Of a DNA stretch of 8,697 bases, positions 1-5,424 are shown one piece after another. The notes below the pieces were generated by a model that was given only the letters and a program-made list of their open reading frames with translations, was not told the DNA's origin and ran no database searches. Position numbers and translations under genes: made by a program. Within the stretch, counting starts at the first letter, position 1. Every line of letters starts with the position of its first letter. Origin of the DNA: an uncultured bacterium. GTDB lineage: Bacteria; Bacillota; Clostridia; Oscillospirales; Oscillospiraceae. The stretch lies in NCBI GenBank assembly GCA_949288405.1, contig CASEKM010000131.1, positions 1 through 8,697 on the forward strand. Reading direction: 5' to 3'.

Positions 1-28
1 CTCCCCCGGTCCTCCGGGGGAGCCCGCT
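1..28. terminator. GC-rich hairpin at window edge, possible end of an upstream gene
   Basis: A perfect 9-bp inverted repeat, CTCCCCCGG / CCGGGGGAG, is separated by TCCT (1-22). The next bases, GCCC, suggest the left arm continues outside the window. It is followed by GCTCTT rather than a real T-run. It may be the terminator of a plus-strand gene lying before position 1, but the weak tail leaves this uncertain. Positions 29-150 contain nothing I can support as a gene. Confidence 0.35.
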
Positions 29-153
29 CTTAAAATGCCTTGCAGAGAGTCATTATAGCCCCTTTTCTCCCGGCTTTCAACCATGAAATCGGGGACTCGG
101 TCATTTGCGCCAAAAAAACCTGCCCAAATCATCAGAATTTGCATACTTATCTA

Positions 154-183
154 TTGACGGTGTATAAAATTTAGTAGTATACT
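154..183 (+). promoter_or_regulatory. Sigma-A-like promoter of the amino acid ABC transporter operon
   Basis: TTGACG at 154-159 and TATACT at 178-183 are 18 bp apart, each matching the housekeeping consensus at five of six positions. The surrounding DNA is AT-rich, unlike the rest of the window. Transcription would start near 190, leaving a leader of about 50 nt. That leader contains a small GGCCG/CGGCC hairpin and the AAGGAG ribosome site at 226-231. Confidence 0.7.
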
Positions 184-241
184 TTGAACAACCTGTTTGG
201 GCCGTCCTGCGGCCTGAACCGAGAAAAGGAGAATGAAACGC

Positions 242-1139
242 ATGACCAAGAAACTTCTTGCGCTGGGCCTGTCCCTGACCATGGCCCTGTCTCTGGCTGC
301 CTGCGGCGGCGACAGCAGGCAGCTCCGCTGCCTCCACCTCCGGCTCCAACACCGACGCCAGCACCTCCCAGTCTGACGCCTCCACTGGCGACACCAGCAC
401 TGCCGGTGAGATCACCACCGCTGAGGAGGGCAAGCTGATCCTGGGCACCTCCGCCGACTACCCCCCCTTCGAGTTCCACATCCTGGACGAGAACGGCGAG
501 GACCAGATCGTGGGTCTGGATGTGGCCCTGGGCCGCCAGATCGCCGAGGACATGGGCCTGGAGTTTGAAGTGATCCACATGGACTTCGACAACCTGTTCC
601 AGCTGCTGAATCAGGGCCGCTGCGACATGGTGATTGCCGCCATGGAATACAATGAGGAGCGCGGTGAGAACGGCGGCTACTCTGACGGCTACTACTCCGA
701 CATCCCCCCCAAGATCATTGTGAAGGCCGGCACTGAGGACCAGTACACCTCTCTGGAGGACTTCGACGGCAAGGTCGTGGGCGCTCAGATGGCCACCACG
801 AAGGCCGACATTGTCACCAACGATATGCCCGGCGCCACTCCCAGCTTCATGTCCTCCGTCATCGACCTGATGAACAACCTGGTCTATGACAAGTGTGACG
901 CCCTGGTGCTGGACGGCGCCGTGGCCGACGAGTACCTGGAGTCCAACCCCGACCTGGCTGCTGTGGACATCGATATGAGCGGCTATGTGGAGCCCTACCG
1001 GGTGTGGGTGGCTAAGGACGACCCCAACAACCTGCTCCCCTCCATCAACGAGACCATCGCCAAGGTGCTGGAGGACGGCTCCATGGACGCCTTCATCGCC
1101 GAGGCCCAGGAGCAGAGCGCCCAGGCTCTGGAGGGCTAA
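242..1139 (+). CDS. Polar amino acid ABC transporter substrate-binding lipoprotein, frameshifted
   Basis: This is a family 3 periplasmic-type binding protein (SBP_bac_3). It should be anchored outside the membrane, capture an amino acid and deliver it to the permease encoded next. The start at 242 lies 10 nt after AAGGAG; an in-frame ATG at 233 sits too close to that site. Residues 1-20 are a lipoprotein signal peptide ending in the lipobox L-A-A-C, with lipidated Cys21. The body from about 435 reads KLILGTSADYPPFEF, then the family signature GLDVALGRQIAEDMG, then a D-M-V-I-A-A-M segment. The reading frame of the signal peptide hits TGA at 374-376, while the body is in the next frame and has no good start before a GTG at 510. 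Skipping one base near 317 joins the two into a normal protein of about 298 residues with a Ser/Thr/Gly-rich linker. As written, the gene is broken. A sequencing or assembly error in the repetitive linker is as likely as a real mutation. Ligand specificity cannot be read from the sequence. Confidence 0.85.
314..320 (+). other. Frameshift point in the binding-protein linker
   Basis: Codons GAC AGC at 311-316 are in the signal-peptide frame. From GGC at 318 the frame of the mature protein continues as G-S-S-A-A-S-T-S-G-S. The single A at 317 is surplus; equivalently, two bases have been lost from an AGC/GGC repeat. This is a low-complexity serine/glycine linker, where slippage is easy. Confidence 0.75.
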
Positions 1140-1170
1140 GCCCCGTCTTGATCCCATAGTGTGACTCCCG

Positions 1171-1197
1171 TGGAGGGCCGGCCGCTCCGGCCCTCCA
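1171..1197 (+). promoter_or_regulatory. Intercistronic stem-loop between binding protein and permease genes
   Basis: A perfect 11-bp stem, TGGAGGGCCGG / CCGGCCCTCCA, encloses the 5-nt loop CCGCT. It begins 31 nt after the binding-protein stop and ends 42 nt before the permease start. There is no T-run, so it is unlikely to be a full terminator. Stem-loops at this place in binding-protein-dependent operons commonly protect the upstream message and let the binding protein be made in excess. That role is inferred here. Confidence 0.55.
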
Positions 1198-1239
1198 CAG
1201 TCTATGTTATCCCGCCGAACAACACAAAGGAGTGCCGCC

Positions 1240-1974
1240 ATGTTTGATTCTCTCATTCAGCTGTTTACCGATCCGGGCCCGGCCAGCTTTGTCAATTTCA
1301 CCTTTCTGCCCAAGTATGCTCCGTATTTCATCGACGGCGTCTTGAATACCCTGGCCCTGTCGGTGGTAGCGGTGCTCCTGGCCGTGATTCCCGCCCTGCT
1401 GCTGGCCCTCATGCGTCTGAGCAAAAACAAGTTTGTTCACGCTGTCTCCGGGGCGTACATTGCAGTTTTCCGCTCTACCCCCCTGCTGGTCCAGCTATCC
1501 ATCATCTATTTCGGCGTGTTTTACGCCATCCAAGTGCCCCGCATTTCCATCGGCTTCATCCGGCTGGACATGTTCGTCCCCTTTGTCATCTCTCTGGCCC
1601 TGAACAGCTCCGCCTATGTGGCAGAGATCTTCCGGGCGGGCATTCTGGCGGTAGACGCCGGTCAGACTGAGGCCGCCCGCTCCCTGGGTCTGTCCCAGTG
1701 GCAGGCTATGAAGCTGGTGGTGCTGCCTCAGGCCGTGAAGAACGTCCTCCCCGCCCTGGCCAACGAGGTAATTACCATGGTGAAAGAGTCCTCCATCTGC
1801 TCCACCTACAGCATGATGGAGCTTATGTGGGCCGCTAAAAATGTAGCCGGCACCACTGGTATCTCTGTTGGCCCCTATGTGCTGGTGGCTGCTATCTATT
1901 TCTGCATCAACTTCCCCGCCAGCAAGGCGATCGAGGCAATTGAAAGGAGGATGCGCCGTGGCGACAAGCGGTAA
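1240..1974 (+). CDS. Amino acid ABC transporter permease (HisM/GlnP-type)
   Basis: A 244-residue integral membrane subunit forming the translocation channel of the amino acid importer. AAAGGAG (1226-1232) lies 7 nt before the chosen ATG; an in-frame ATG at 1204 lacks such a site. The family start pattern GVLNTLALSVVAVLLAVIPA is seen at about residues 33-52, followed by YIAVFRSTPLLVQL, a variant of the FRGTPLLVQ signature. The cytoplasmic coupling loop that docks on the ATPase is E-A-A-R-S-L-G-L with LVVLPQA following (about 146-167). Hydrophobic stretches fit roughly five membrane helices, and the length is normal for the family. It is the only permease gene, so the channel is probably a homodimer. 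Its last 17 nt overlap the ATPase gene, so the two are probably translationally coupled. Confidence 0.93.
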   Translation: MFDSLIQLFTDPGPASFVNFTFLPKYAPYFIDGVLNTLALSVVAVLLAVIPALLLALMRLSKNKFVHAVSGAYIAVFRSTPLLVQLSIIYFGVFYAIQVPRISIGFIRLDMFVPFVISLALNSSAYVAEIFRAGILAVDAGQTEAARSLGLSQWQAMKLVVLPQAVKNVLPALANEVITMVKESSICSTYSMMELMWAAKNVAGTTGISVGPYVLVAAIYFCINFPASKAIEAIERRMRRGDKR

Positions 1975-2704
1975 TCTGATCCGGGTGGAGCACGTGGTCA
2001 AGTCCTATAACCACGGGGCGGTCATGGCCCTGAACGACTGCTCCCTCACCATTCAAAAGGGTGAGGTGGTGGCCATCATCGGCCCCTCCGGCTCCGGCAA
2101 GTCCACCCTGCTCCGGTGCCTGAACCTGCTGGAGGTGCCCACCACAGGACATATCTACTTCAACGATGTGGATATCACCGACAAGAAGGTGGACATCAAC
2201 CTCCACCGCCGGAAGATGGGCATGGTGTTCCAGCACTTTAACCTGTTCCCCCACATGACCGTGCTGAAAAACATCACCCTGGCCCCGGTGCAGCTGGGCC
2301 TCAAGAAGCAGGACGAGGCCGACCAGCAGGCCAAAAAGCTGCTGGAGCGCATCGGTCTGGCGGACAAGGCGGAGGAGTACCCCAACATGCTCTCCGGCGG
2401 CCAGAAGCAGCGCATCGCCATTGTCCGGGCCCTGGCCATGGAGCCGGATGTGATGCTCTTTGACGAGCCCACCTCCGCCCTGGACCCTGAGATGGTAGGC
2501 GAGGTGCTGGACCTGATGCGGGACCTGGCCCACGAGGGCATGACCATGGCGGTGGTCACCCACGAGATGGGCTTTGCCCGTGAAGTGGCCAGCCGGGTCA
2601 TCTTCATGGACAGCGGCCGCATCCTGGAGGAGAACTCCCCCAACGAGCTGTTCGACCACCCCCAGAACCCCCGCACCCAGCTGTTCCTCAGCAAGGTGCT
2701 GTAA
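1958..2704 (+). CDS. Amino acid ABC transporter ATP-binding protein (GlnQ/HisP-type)
   Basis: A 248-residue cytoplasmic ATPase that powers the importer. The start is a GTG at 1958, set by AGGAGG at 1945-1950 with 7-nt spacing, inside the end of the permease gene. An earlier in-frame ATG at 1868 would impose an unrelated N-terminus. All motifs are intact: Walker A GPSGSGKST at residues 42-50, the Q-loop in VFQHFNLFPH, the ABC signature LSGGQKQR, Walker B VMLFDEPTSALD including the catalytic Glu, and the switch His in VVTHEMGFA. The QHFNLFPHMTV and HEMGFAREVA segments are typical of the polar amino acid subfamily. It is the last gene of the operon, with a terminator beginning 17 nt after the stop. 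The intact permease and ATPase suggest the operon is, or was until recently, functional. Confidence 0.95.
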   Translation: MATSGNLIRVEHVVKSYNHGAVMALNDCSLTIQKGEVVAIIGPSGSGKSTLLRCLNLLEVPTTGHIYFNDVDITDKKVDINLHRRKMGMVFQHFNLFPHMTVLKNITLAPVQLGLKKQDEADQQAKKLLERIGLADKAEEYPNMLSGGQKQRIAIVRALAMEPDVMLFDEPTSALDPEMVGEVLDLMRDLAHEGMTMAVVTHEMGFAREVASRVIFMDSGRILEENSPNELFDHPQNPRTQLFLSKVL

Positions 2705-2720
2705 GCAGATCCGAACGTTC

Positions 2721-2756
2721 AACGCCCTGCGTTCCAGCGAACGCAGGGCGTTTTTT
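2721..2756 (+). terminator. Intrinsic terminator of the ABC transporter operon
   Basis: A perfect 13-bp stem, AACGCCCTGCGTT / AACGCAGGGCGTT, encloses the loop CCAGCG and runs into six T residues (2751-2756). It is the clearest rho-independent terminator in the window and lies 17 nt after the ATPase stop codon. Confidence 0.93.
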
Positions 2757-2772
2757 GCGCGAACTTTTGCAA

Positions 2773-2793
2773 GGCCGGCCCTCGCGGCCGGCC
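2773..2793. repeat. Palindromic GGCCGGCC hairpin
   Basis: GGCCGGCC at 2773-2780 and 2786-2793 flank CTCGC, giving an 8-bp stem whose arms are themselves palindromic. It follows the operon terminator directly and opens a run of inverted repeats reaching 3024. No function can be read from it. Confidence 0.5.
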
Positions 2794-2822
2794 ATTTCTC
2801 CCGTCTCGTCCAACGCAACACC

Positions 2823-2847
2823 GTAGGGCCGGGGCTTGCCCCGGCCG
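2823..2847. repeat. 25-nt palindromic repeat, copy 1
   Basis: GTAG followed by GGCCGGGGC TT GCCCCGGCC forms a perfect 9-bp inverted repeat. A second copy, matching at 23 of 25 positions and in the same orientation, lies at 3362-3386. One of the two differences leaves a G-T wobble in the second stem, so the fold is preserved. This fits a dispersed intergenic palindromic unit. Confidence 0.6.
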
Positions 2848-2867
2848 TGGTACTTAGCGGTTCGCCC

Positions 2868-2942
2868 CCCCTCCGTCTGGCCTGCGGCCCGACACCTCCC
2901 CCGCGCGGGGGAAGGCTTGGAGCGATGCGAGGCGGATGAGGG
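2868..2942. repeat. MITE-like intergenic repeat, copy A
   Basis: It begins CCCTCCGTC and ends GGATGAGGG, an imperfect terminal inverted repeat. Inside is a GGCC-TGC-GGCC hairpin, then the palindrome CCCCCGCGCGGGGG followed by AAGGCTT. Copy B at 2968-3024 has the same order of parts: CCCTC..CCGTC, a GGCC hairpin, CACCT(T)CCCCC, GGGGGAAGGCTT. Such units are, to my knowledge, common between genes in Oscillospiraceae. It codes for no credible protein. Confidence 0.6.
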
Positions 2943-2967
2943 GGCGCGGGGTTCTCCTACGTTCTCA

Positions 2968-3024
2968 CCCTCATCCGTCACGGCCTTCGGCCGCGCCACC
3001 TTCCCCCTAAAAGGGGGAAGGCTT
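2968..3024. repeat. MITE-like intergenic repeat, copy B (right end missing)
   Basis: It starts CCCTCATCCG and contains a CGGCC-TT-CGGCCG-type hairpin. It ends with a perfect 9-bp stem, CCTTCCCCC (2999-3007) / GGGGGAAGG (3013-3021), around TAAAA. The final GGGGGAAGGCTT equals 2907-2918 in copy A, after which the two diverge, so copy B lacks the right-hand terminus. Its first ten bases are the exact reverse complement of 2933-2942 at the end of copy A. Confidence 0.6.
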
Positions 3025-3040
3025 CCGATCTTCGACCCCC

Positions 3041-3070
3041 GCATAGGACGTCCCCTCCCCCGCATACCCT
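3041..3070 (+). promoter_or_regulatory. Possible sporulation-sigma promoter of the YlmC/YmxH gene
   Basis: GCATA at 3041-3045 and CATACCCT at 3063-3070 are separated by 17 bp. This resembles promoters of the SigE/SigG group (an -ATA -35 core, CATAC--T at -10) more than the housekeeping type. No TTGACA/TATAAT pair is visible in front of the gene. The start of transcription would fall near 3077, just before the ribosome site at 3084-3091. The assignment is tentative, since the same bases also form a 10-bp direct repeat. Confidence 0.35.
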
Positions 3071-3098
3071 GGAAACAGAATGGAAAGGGGGTCCCGCC

Positions 3099-3365
3099 AT
3101 GGAGACCAGAATCGCGGAGCTGCGGTGGAAGGAGGTGGTGGGCATCCGGGACGGCAGCCGGTTCGGCTATGTGGACGACCTGGAGGTGGACGTGGACAGC
3201 GGCCAGGTGCGCGCCCTGGTGGTGCCCGGACGGCGGCGGCTGTTCGGCCTGCTGGGCCGGGAGGCGGACCGGTACATCCCCTGGAGCGCCGTGCGCCGGT
3301 TCGGGGAGGATATCATCCTGGTGGAGGATGCCCCCCAGCTCCGGGAACGGCGGCGGCATAAGTAG
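3099..3365 (+). CDS. YlmC/YmxH family sporulation protein (PRC-barrel)
   Basis: An 88-residue protein with a single PRC-barrel domain, matching the YlmC/YmxH family by its full pattern. It begins with R-I-A-E-L then K-E-V-V-G-I-R-D-G. The core is G-Y-V-D-D-L-E-V-D followed by G-Q-V-R-A-L-V-V-P-G. It ends L-F-G-L-L-G-R, Y-I-P-W-S-A-V and G-E-D-I-I-L-V. The family is found in spore-forming Firmicutes and is linked to sporulation, but its molecular role is not established. The ATG is supported by AAAGGGGG (3084-3091) with 7-nt spacing. An ATG at 3080 is in another frame and gives an Arg/Gly-rich shadow. The gene stands alone, converging on the Enzyme I gene 61 nt away. Its C-terminus is basic (RERRRHK), and its TAG stop lies inside a palindromic repeat. 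Confidence 0.88.
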   Translation: METRIAELRWKEVVGIRDGSRFGYVDDLEVDVDSGQVRALVVPGRRRLFGLLGREADRYIPWSAVRRFGEDIILVEDAPQLRERRRHK

Positions 3366-3386
3366 GGCCGGGGCCTGTCCCGGCCG
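3362..3386. repeat. 25-nt palindromic repeat, copy 2, between convergent genes
   Basis: The stem GGCCGGGGC / GTCCCGGCC (3366-3374, 3377-3385) pairs fully with one G-T wobble. It is a near copy of 2823-2847. The TAG stop of the YlmC-like gene (3363-3365) is the TAG of the repeat itself. Lying between two convergent genes, it could weakly terminate both transcripts, but there is no T-run on either side. Confidence 0.6.
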
Positions 3387-3426
3387 CGCCGGCAATGCGC
3401 CCGCCGGGCCCAGGCCCTCCCCTGCG

Positions 3427-5049
3427 TCACGTCCGCCCCAGATCCAGCTCCCGGATCTTTTTCCGCAGGGGCAAAATCGCGGCGGGGGCCACGGACAGCT
3501 CGTCCACCCCCATGCGGAGGAAGGTCTCCGTCAGGGTCAGGTCGGCCCCCAGCTCCCCGCAGATGCCCACCCAGCAGCCGTGGCGGTGGCCCGCCTCCAC
3601 CGTCATCTGGATCATCCGCAGGACGGCGGGGTGGTGCGGATCATAAAAGGGGTCCAGGCGGGGGTTCTGCCGGTCGATGGCCAGGGTGTACTGGGTCAGG
3701 TCGTTGGTGCCGATGGAGAAGAAGTCCACCTCCCGGGCCAGCTCGTCGGCCAGGAGGACGGCGGCGGGGGTCTCCACCATAATGCCCACCTCCACCCGGC
3801 CCGGGACACAGCCCCGGGCCAGCAGCTCCCGCCGGCACTCCTCCAGGAGCTTGCGGGCCTCCCGCACCTCCTCCAGGGAGATGATCATGGGAAACATGAC
3901 GGACACGCTCCCATAGGCGCTGGCCCGGAGGATGGCCCGGAGCTGGGTCTTGAACAGCTCCCGCCGGGTCAGGCAGACGCGGATGGCCCGGAAGCCCAGG
4001 GCGGGGTTCTCCTCCGGCTCCAGGCCCAGGTAGTCCGCCCGCTTGTCCGCCCCGATGTCCAGGGTGCGGATGACCACGGGCTTTCCGGCCATGGCCTCCG
4101 CCGCCCGCCGGTAGGCGGCAAACTGCTCCTCCTCGGTGGGGTACCGGTCCCGGTCCAGGAATAAAAATTCACTGCGGAACAGGCCGATCCCCTGGGCGCC
4201 GTTCTGGAGCGCCAGGTCCAGGCCGGCGGCGCCGCTGATGTTGGCGCACACCTGGATCTCCGTGCCGTCCAGGGTGACGCTGGGCTCCTCCCTCAGCGCC
4301 TGGAGCAGGGCGGCCTGTTCCCTGTCGGCCCGGCGGCGGGCCTCCAGGCTGGAGAGCAGCTCCGGCGTGGGGTCCACATACAGGCGCTGGCTGTACCCGT
4401 CCAGGGCGGCCATGTGCCCGTCCCACGCCGGGTCCACCTCCACCCCCATGAGGGCGGGGACGCCCATGGTGCGGGCCAGGATGGCGGTGTGGCTGTTGAC
4501 GGAGCCCCGGCGGGTGACGAAGCCCAGCAGCTTGCTTTTGTCCAGCTGCACCGTCTCGCTGGGGGACAGGTCGTCGGCCAGCAGCAGGACAGGCTCCCTC
4601 AAAACGGGGCGCTCCTCCTCCCCGGCCAGCAGGAGGACCACCCGCCGGGCCACGTCCCGCACGTCGTCGGCCCGGGCCTGCATATAGGCGTCCTCCATGG
4701 CGGCGAGGGTGGCGGCGAAGTGCTCCCCGGCGGCCTGGACCGCGTACTCGGCGGAGACCCTGCGGCTGCGGATGGGGTCCCGGACGGCGGCCAAAAGGTC
4801 CTCGTCGTCCAGCATCATCTGGTGGATCTGAAAAATGGCGGCGCTGTCCGCCCCCGCCTCCTTTCGGGCCTTCTCATAGAGCCCGCCCAGCTGCGCCTGG
4901 GCCCGGCGCCGGGCCTGCTCCAGGCGCTCCAGCTCCTCCTCCGGGGTGCGGGCGGAGCGCTCCGGGATCTGGACCCTTTGGGGCTGGAACCAGCGCAGCG
5001 GCCCAATGGCGATCCCCTCCAAAACGGATCTCCCACCGGCGACCTTCAT
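3427..5049 (-). CDS. ptsI: Phosphoenolpyruvate-protein phosphotransferase (PTS Enzyme I)
   Basis: Cytoplasmic Enzyme I moves phosphate from phosphoenolpyruvate to HPr, the first step of PTS sugar uptake. The 540 residues fit Enzyme I without the GAF domain of PtsP. The start at 5049 has AGGAGG (5058-5063) 8 nt upstream; the open frame continues to 5268, but that extension lacks family features. The phosphorylated histidine is His187, in G-S-V-N-S-H-T-A-I-L-A-R. The PEP-binding barrel shows FRSEFLF (Arg292), IRTLDIGADK (Arg328), GIMVETPAA (Glu426), SIGTNDLTQYTLAIDR (Asn449, Asp450, Arg460) and GICGEL (Cys497). These fall at a steady small offset from the E. coli residues His189, Arg296, Arg332, Glu431, Asn454, Asp455, Arg465 and Cys502, so the enzyme should be active. 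A small variation is Ala in DIGADK where Gly is usual. No HPr or Enzyme II gene is adjacent. It has its own promoter and a leader of about 120 nt. Confidence 0.95.
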   Translation of the reverse strand: MKVAGGRSVLEGIAIGPLRWFQPQRVQIPERSARTPEEELERLEQARRRAQAQLGGLYEKARKEAGADSAAIFQIHQMMLDDEDLLAAVRDPIRSRRVSAEYAVQAAGEHFAATLAAMEDAYMQARADDVRDVARRVVLLLAGEEERPVLREPVLLLADDLSPSETVQLDKSKLLGFVTRRGSVNSHTAILARTMGVPALMGVEVDPAWDGHMAALDGYSQRLYVDPTPELLSSLEARRRADREQAALLQALREEPSVTLDGTEIQVCANISGAAGLDLALQNGAQGIGLFRSEFLFLDRDRYPTEEEQFAAYRRAAEAMAGKPVVIRTLDIGADKRADYLGLEPEENPALGFRAIRVCLTRRELFKTQLRAILRASAYGSVSVMFPMIISLEEVREARKLLEECRRELLARGCVPGRVEVGIMVETPAAVLLADELAREVDFFSIGTNDLTQYTLAIDRQNPRLDPFYDPHHPAVLRMIQMTVEAGHRHGCWVGICGELGADLTLTETFLRMGVDELSVAPAAILPLRKKIRELDLGRT

Positions 5050-5092
5050 GCCGATCTCCTCCTCTCCGTGCGTACAGCGGACGTCGTTTTGC

Positions 5093-5132
5093 GGGCGGCC
5101 CCGGGGACCGCCCCTTCCCTCCCGGGCGGTCC
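5093..5132 (-). promoter_or_regulatory. Two mutually exclusive hairpins in the Enzyme I leader
   Basis: In the untranslated leader, the perfect 9-bp stem 5105-5113 / 5124-5132 (GGACCGCCC with GGGCGGTCC) competes with a stem pairing 5093-5098 with 5108-5113 (GGGCGG with CCGCCC). Both use the same bases at 5108-5113. The arrangement could act as a switch, but in such GC-rich DNA it may be chance. No known riboswitch or antiterminator site is recognised. Confidence 0.3.
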
Positions 5133-5175
5133 GGCCCTGGGAGCCCCGGCCGCACAAGTTTGTCCTCTCCCCTCT

Positions 5176-5204
5176 AGTGTAATCAAAATCTCCCCTCCGG
5201 TCAA
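5176..5204 (-). promoter_or_regulatory. Promoter of the Enzyme I gene
   Basis: On the minus strand, TTGACC (5204-5199) and TACACT (5181-5176) are separated by exactly 17 bp in locally AT-richer DNA. Transcription would start near 5169, giving a leader of about 120 nt before the ATG at 5049. Confidence 0.6.
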
Positions 5205-5242
5205 TTCTCACTTTGCCCCAGAGGACCGCGGGCGGCCATAGC

Positions 5243-5344
5243 CTATGCCATCCCTCCCGCCGGTACAAAAGAGCCCCCCGGACGGATCAGCAGGATGATC
5301 CACAGGCAGCCTCCGCCGCCAAAGCCGTTATTGCAGCACCCCAT
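5243..5344 (-). CDS. Possible 33-residue Gly/Cys-rich mini-protein
   Basis: On the minus strand, an ATG at 5344 opens a 33-codon frame ending in TAG. It begins MGCCNNGFGGGGC, then the short hydrophobic run LWIILLI, then RPGGSFVPAGGMA. The Cys/Asn/Gly-rich head followed by a WII-type hydrophobic stretch resembles very small proteins often seen in Clostridia and Bacilli (YjcZ-like in style). I cannot assign a family firmly. GGGAGG (about 5355-5360) lies about 10 nt upstream. A closer ATG at 5348 in another frame gives only six codons. The hydrophobic run is shorter than expected for a membrane span and the tail looks unrelated, so the frame may be truncated or decayed. It sits between the SLH gene and the Enzyme I promoter. 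Confidence 0.35.
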   Translation of the reverse strand: MGCCNNGFGGGGCLWIILLIRPGGSFVPAGGMA

Positions 5345-5371
5345 GCATGAAGTACCTCCCGTTATGAAGTT

Positions 5372-5396
5372 TTGAGGCGGCTGCCGCCGCGCTCAA
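5372..5396. other. Inverted repeat downstream of the SLH gene
   Basis: TTGAG-GCGGC, loop TGCC, GCCGC-(G)-CTCAA forms a 10-bp stem with one bulged base. A second, shorter hairpin, GCGCC-GGGA-GGCGC (5407-5420), lies just after the SLH stop codon. Neither is followed by a T-run on the minus strand, so the 3' end of the rex-SLH transcript is not defined by sequence. Confidence 0.4.
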
Positions 5397-5424
5397 CCCA
5401 TCCTATGCGCCGGGAGGCGCGGGG

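Noticed and set aside
311..323. Programmed +1 frameshift in the binding-protein gene (AGC-AGG-C around the uncommon codon AGG)
   Set aside because: AGG-C recalls the yeast Ty1 site, but slippage of the AGC-reading tRNA onto GCA pairs poorly. Programmed shifting in this lipoprotein family is not known. An indel or error is simpler.
171..1256. Long open frame on the minus strand opposite the binding-protein gene (361 residues, very rich in Gly, His, Val, Leu)
   Set aside because: The binding-protein family motifs are clear on the plus strand. The minus frame has shadow-like composition, no ribosome site and no recognisable domain.
2836..4164. 442-residue open frame on the plus strand through the repeats, the YlmC-like gene and the end of ptsI
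   Set aside because: It crosses intergenic repeats, a real gene in another frame and the antisense of ptsI. It is a high-GC artefact rich in Pro, Gly, Arg and His.
4414..5241. 275-residue open frame on the plus strand opposite ptsI
   Set aside because: The opposite strand carries Enzyme I with all catalytic residues. This frame has no start signal or domain.
5050..5268. N-terminal extension of ptsI up to 5268
   Set aside because: It would cover the promoter and leader and adds 73 residues without family similarity. The strong ribosome site and family start are at 5049.
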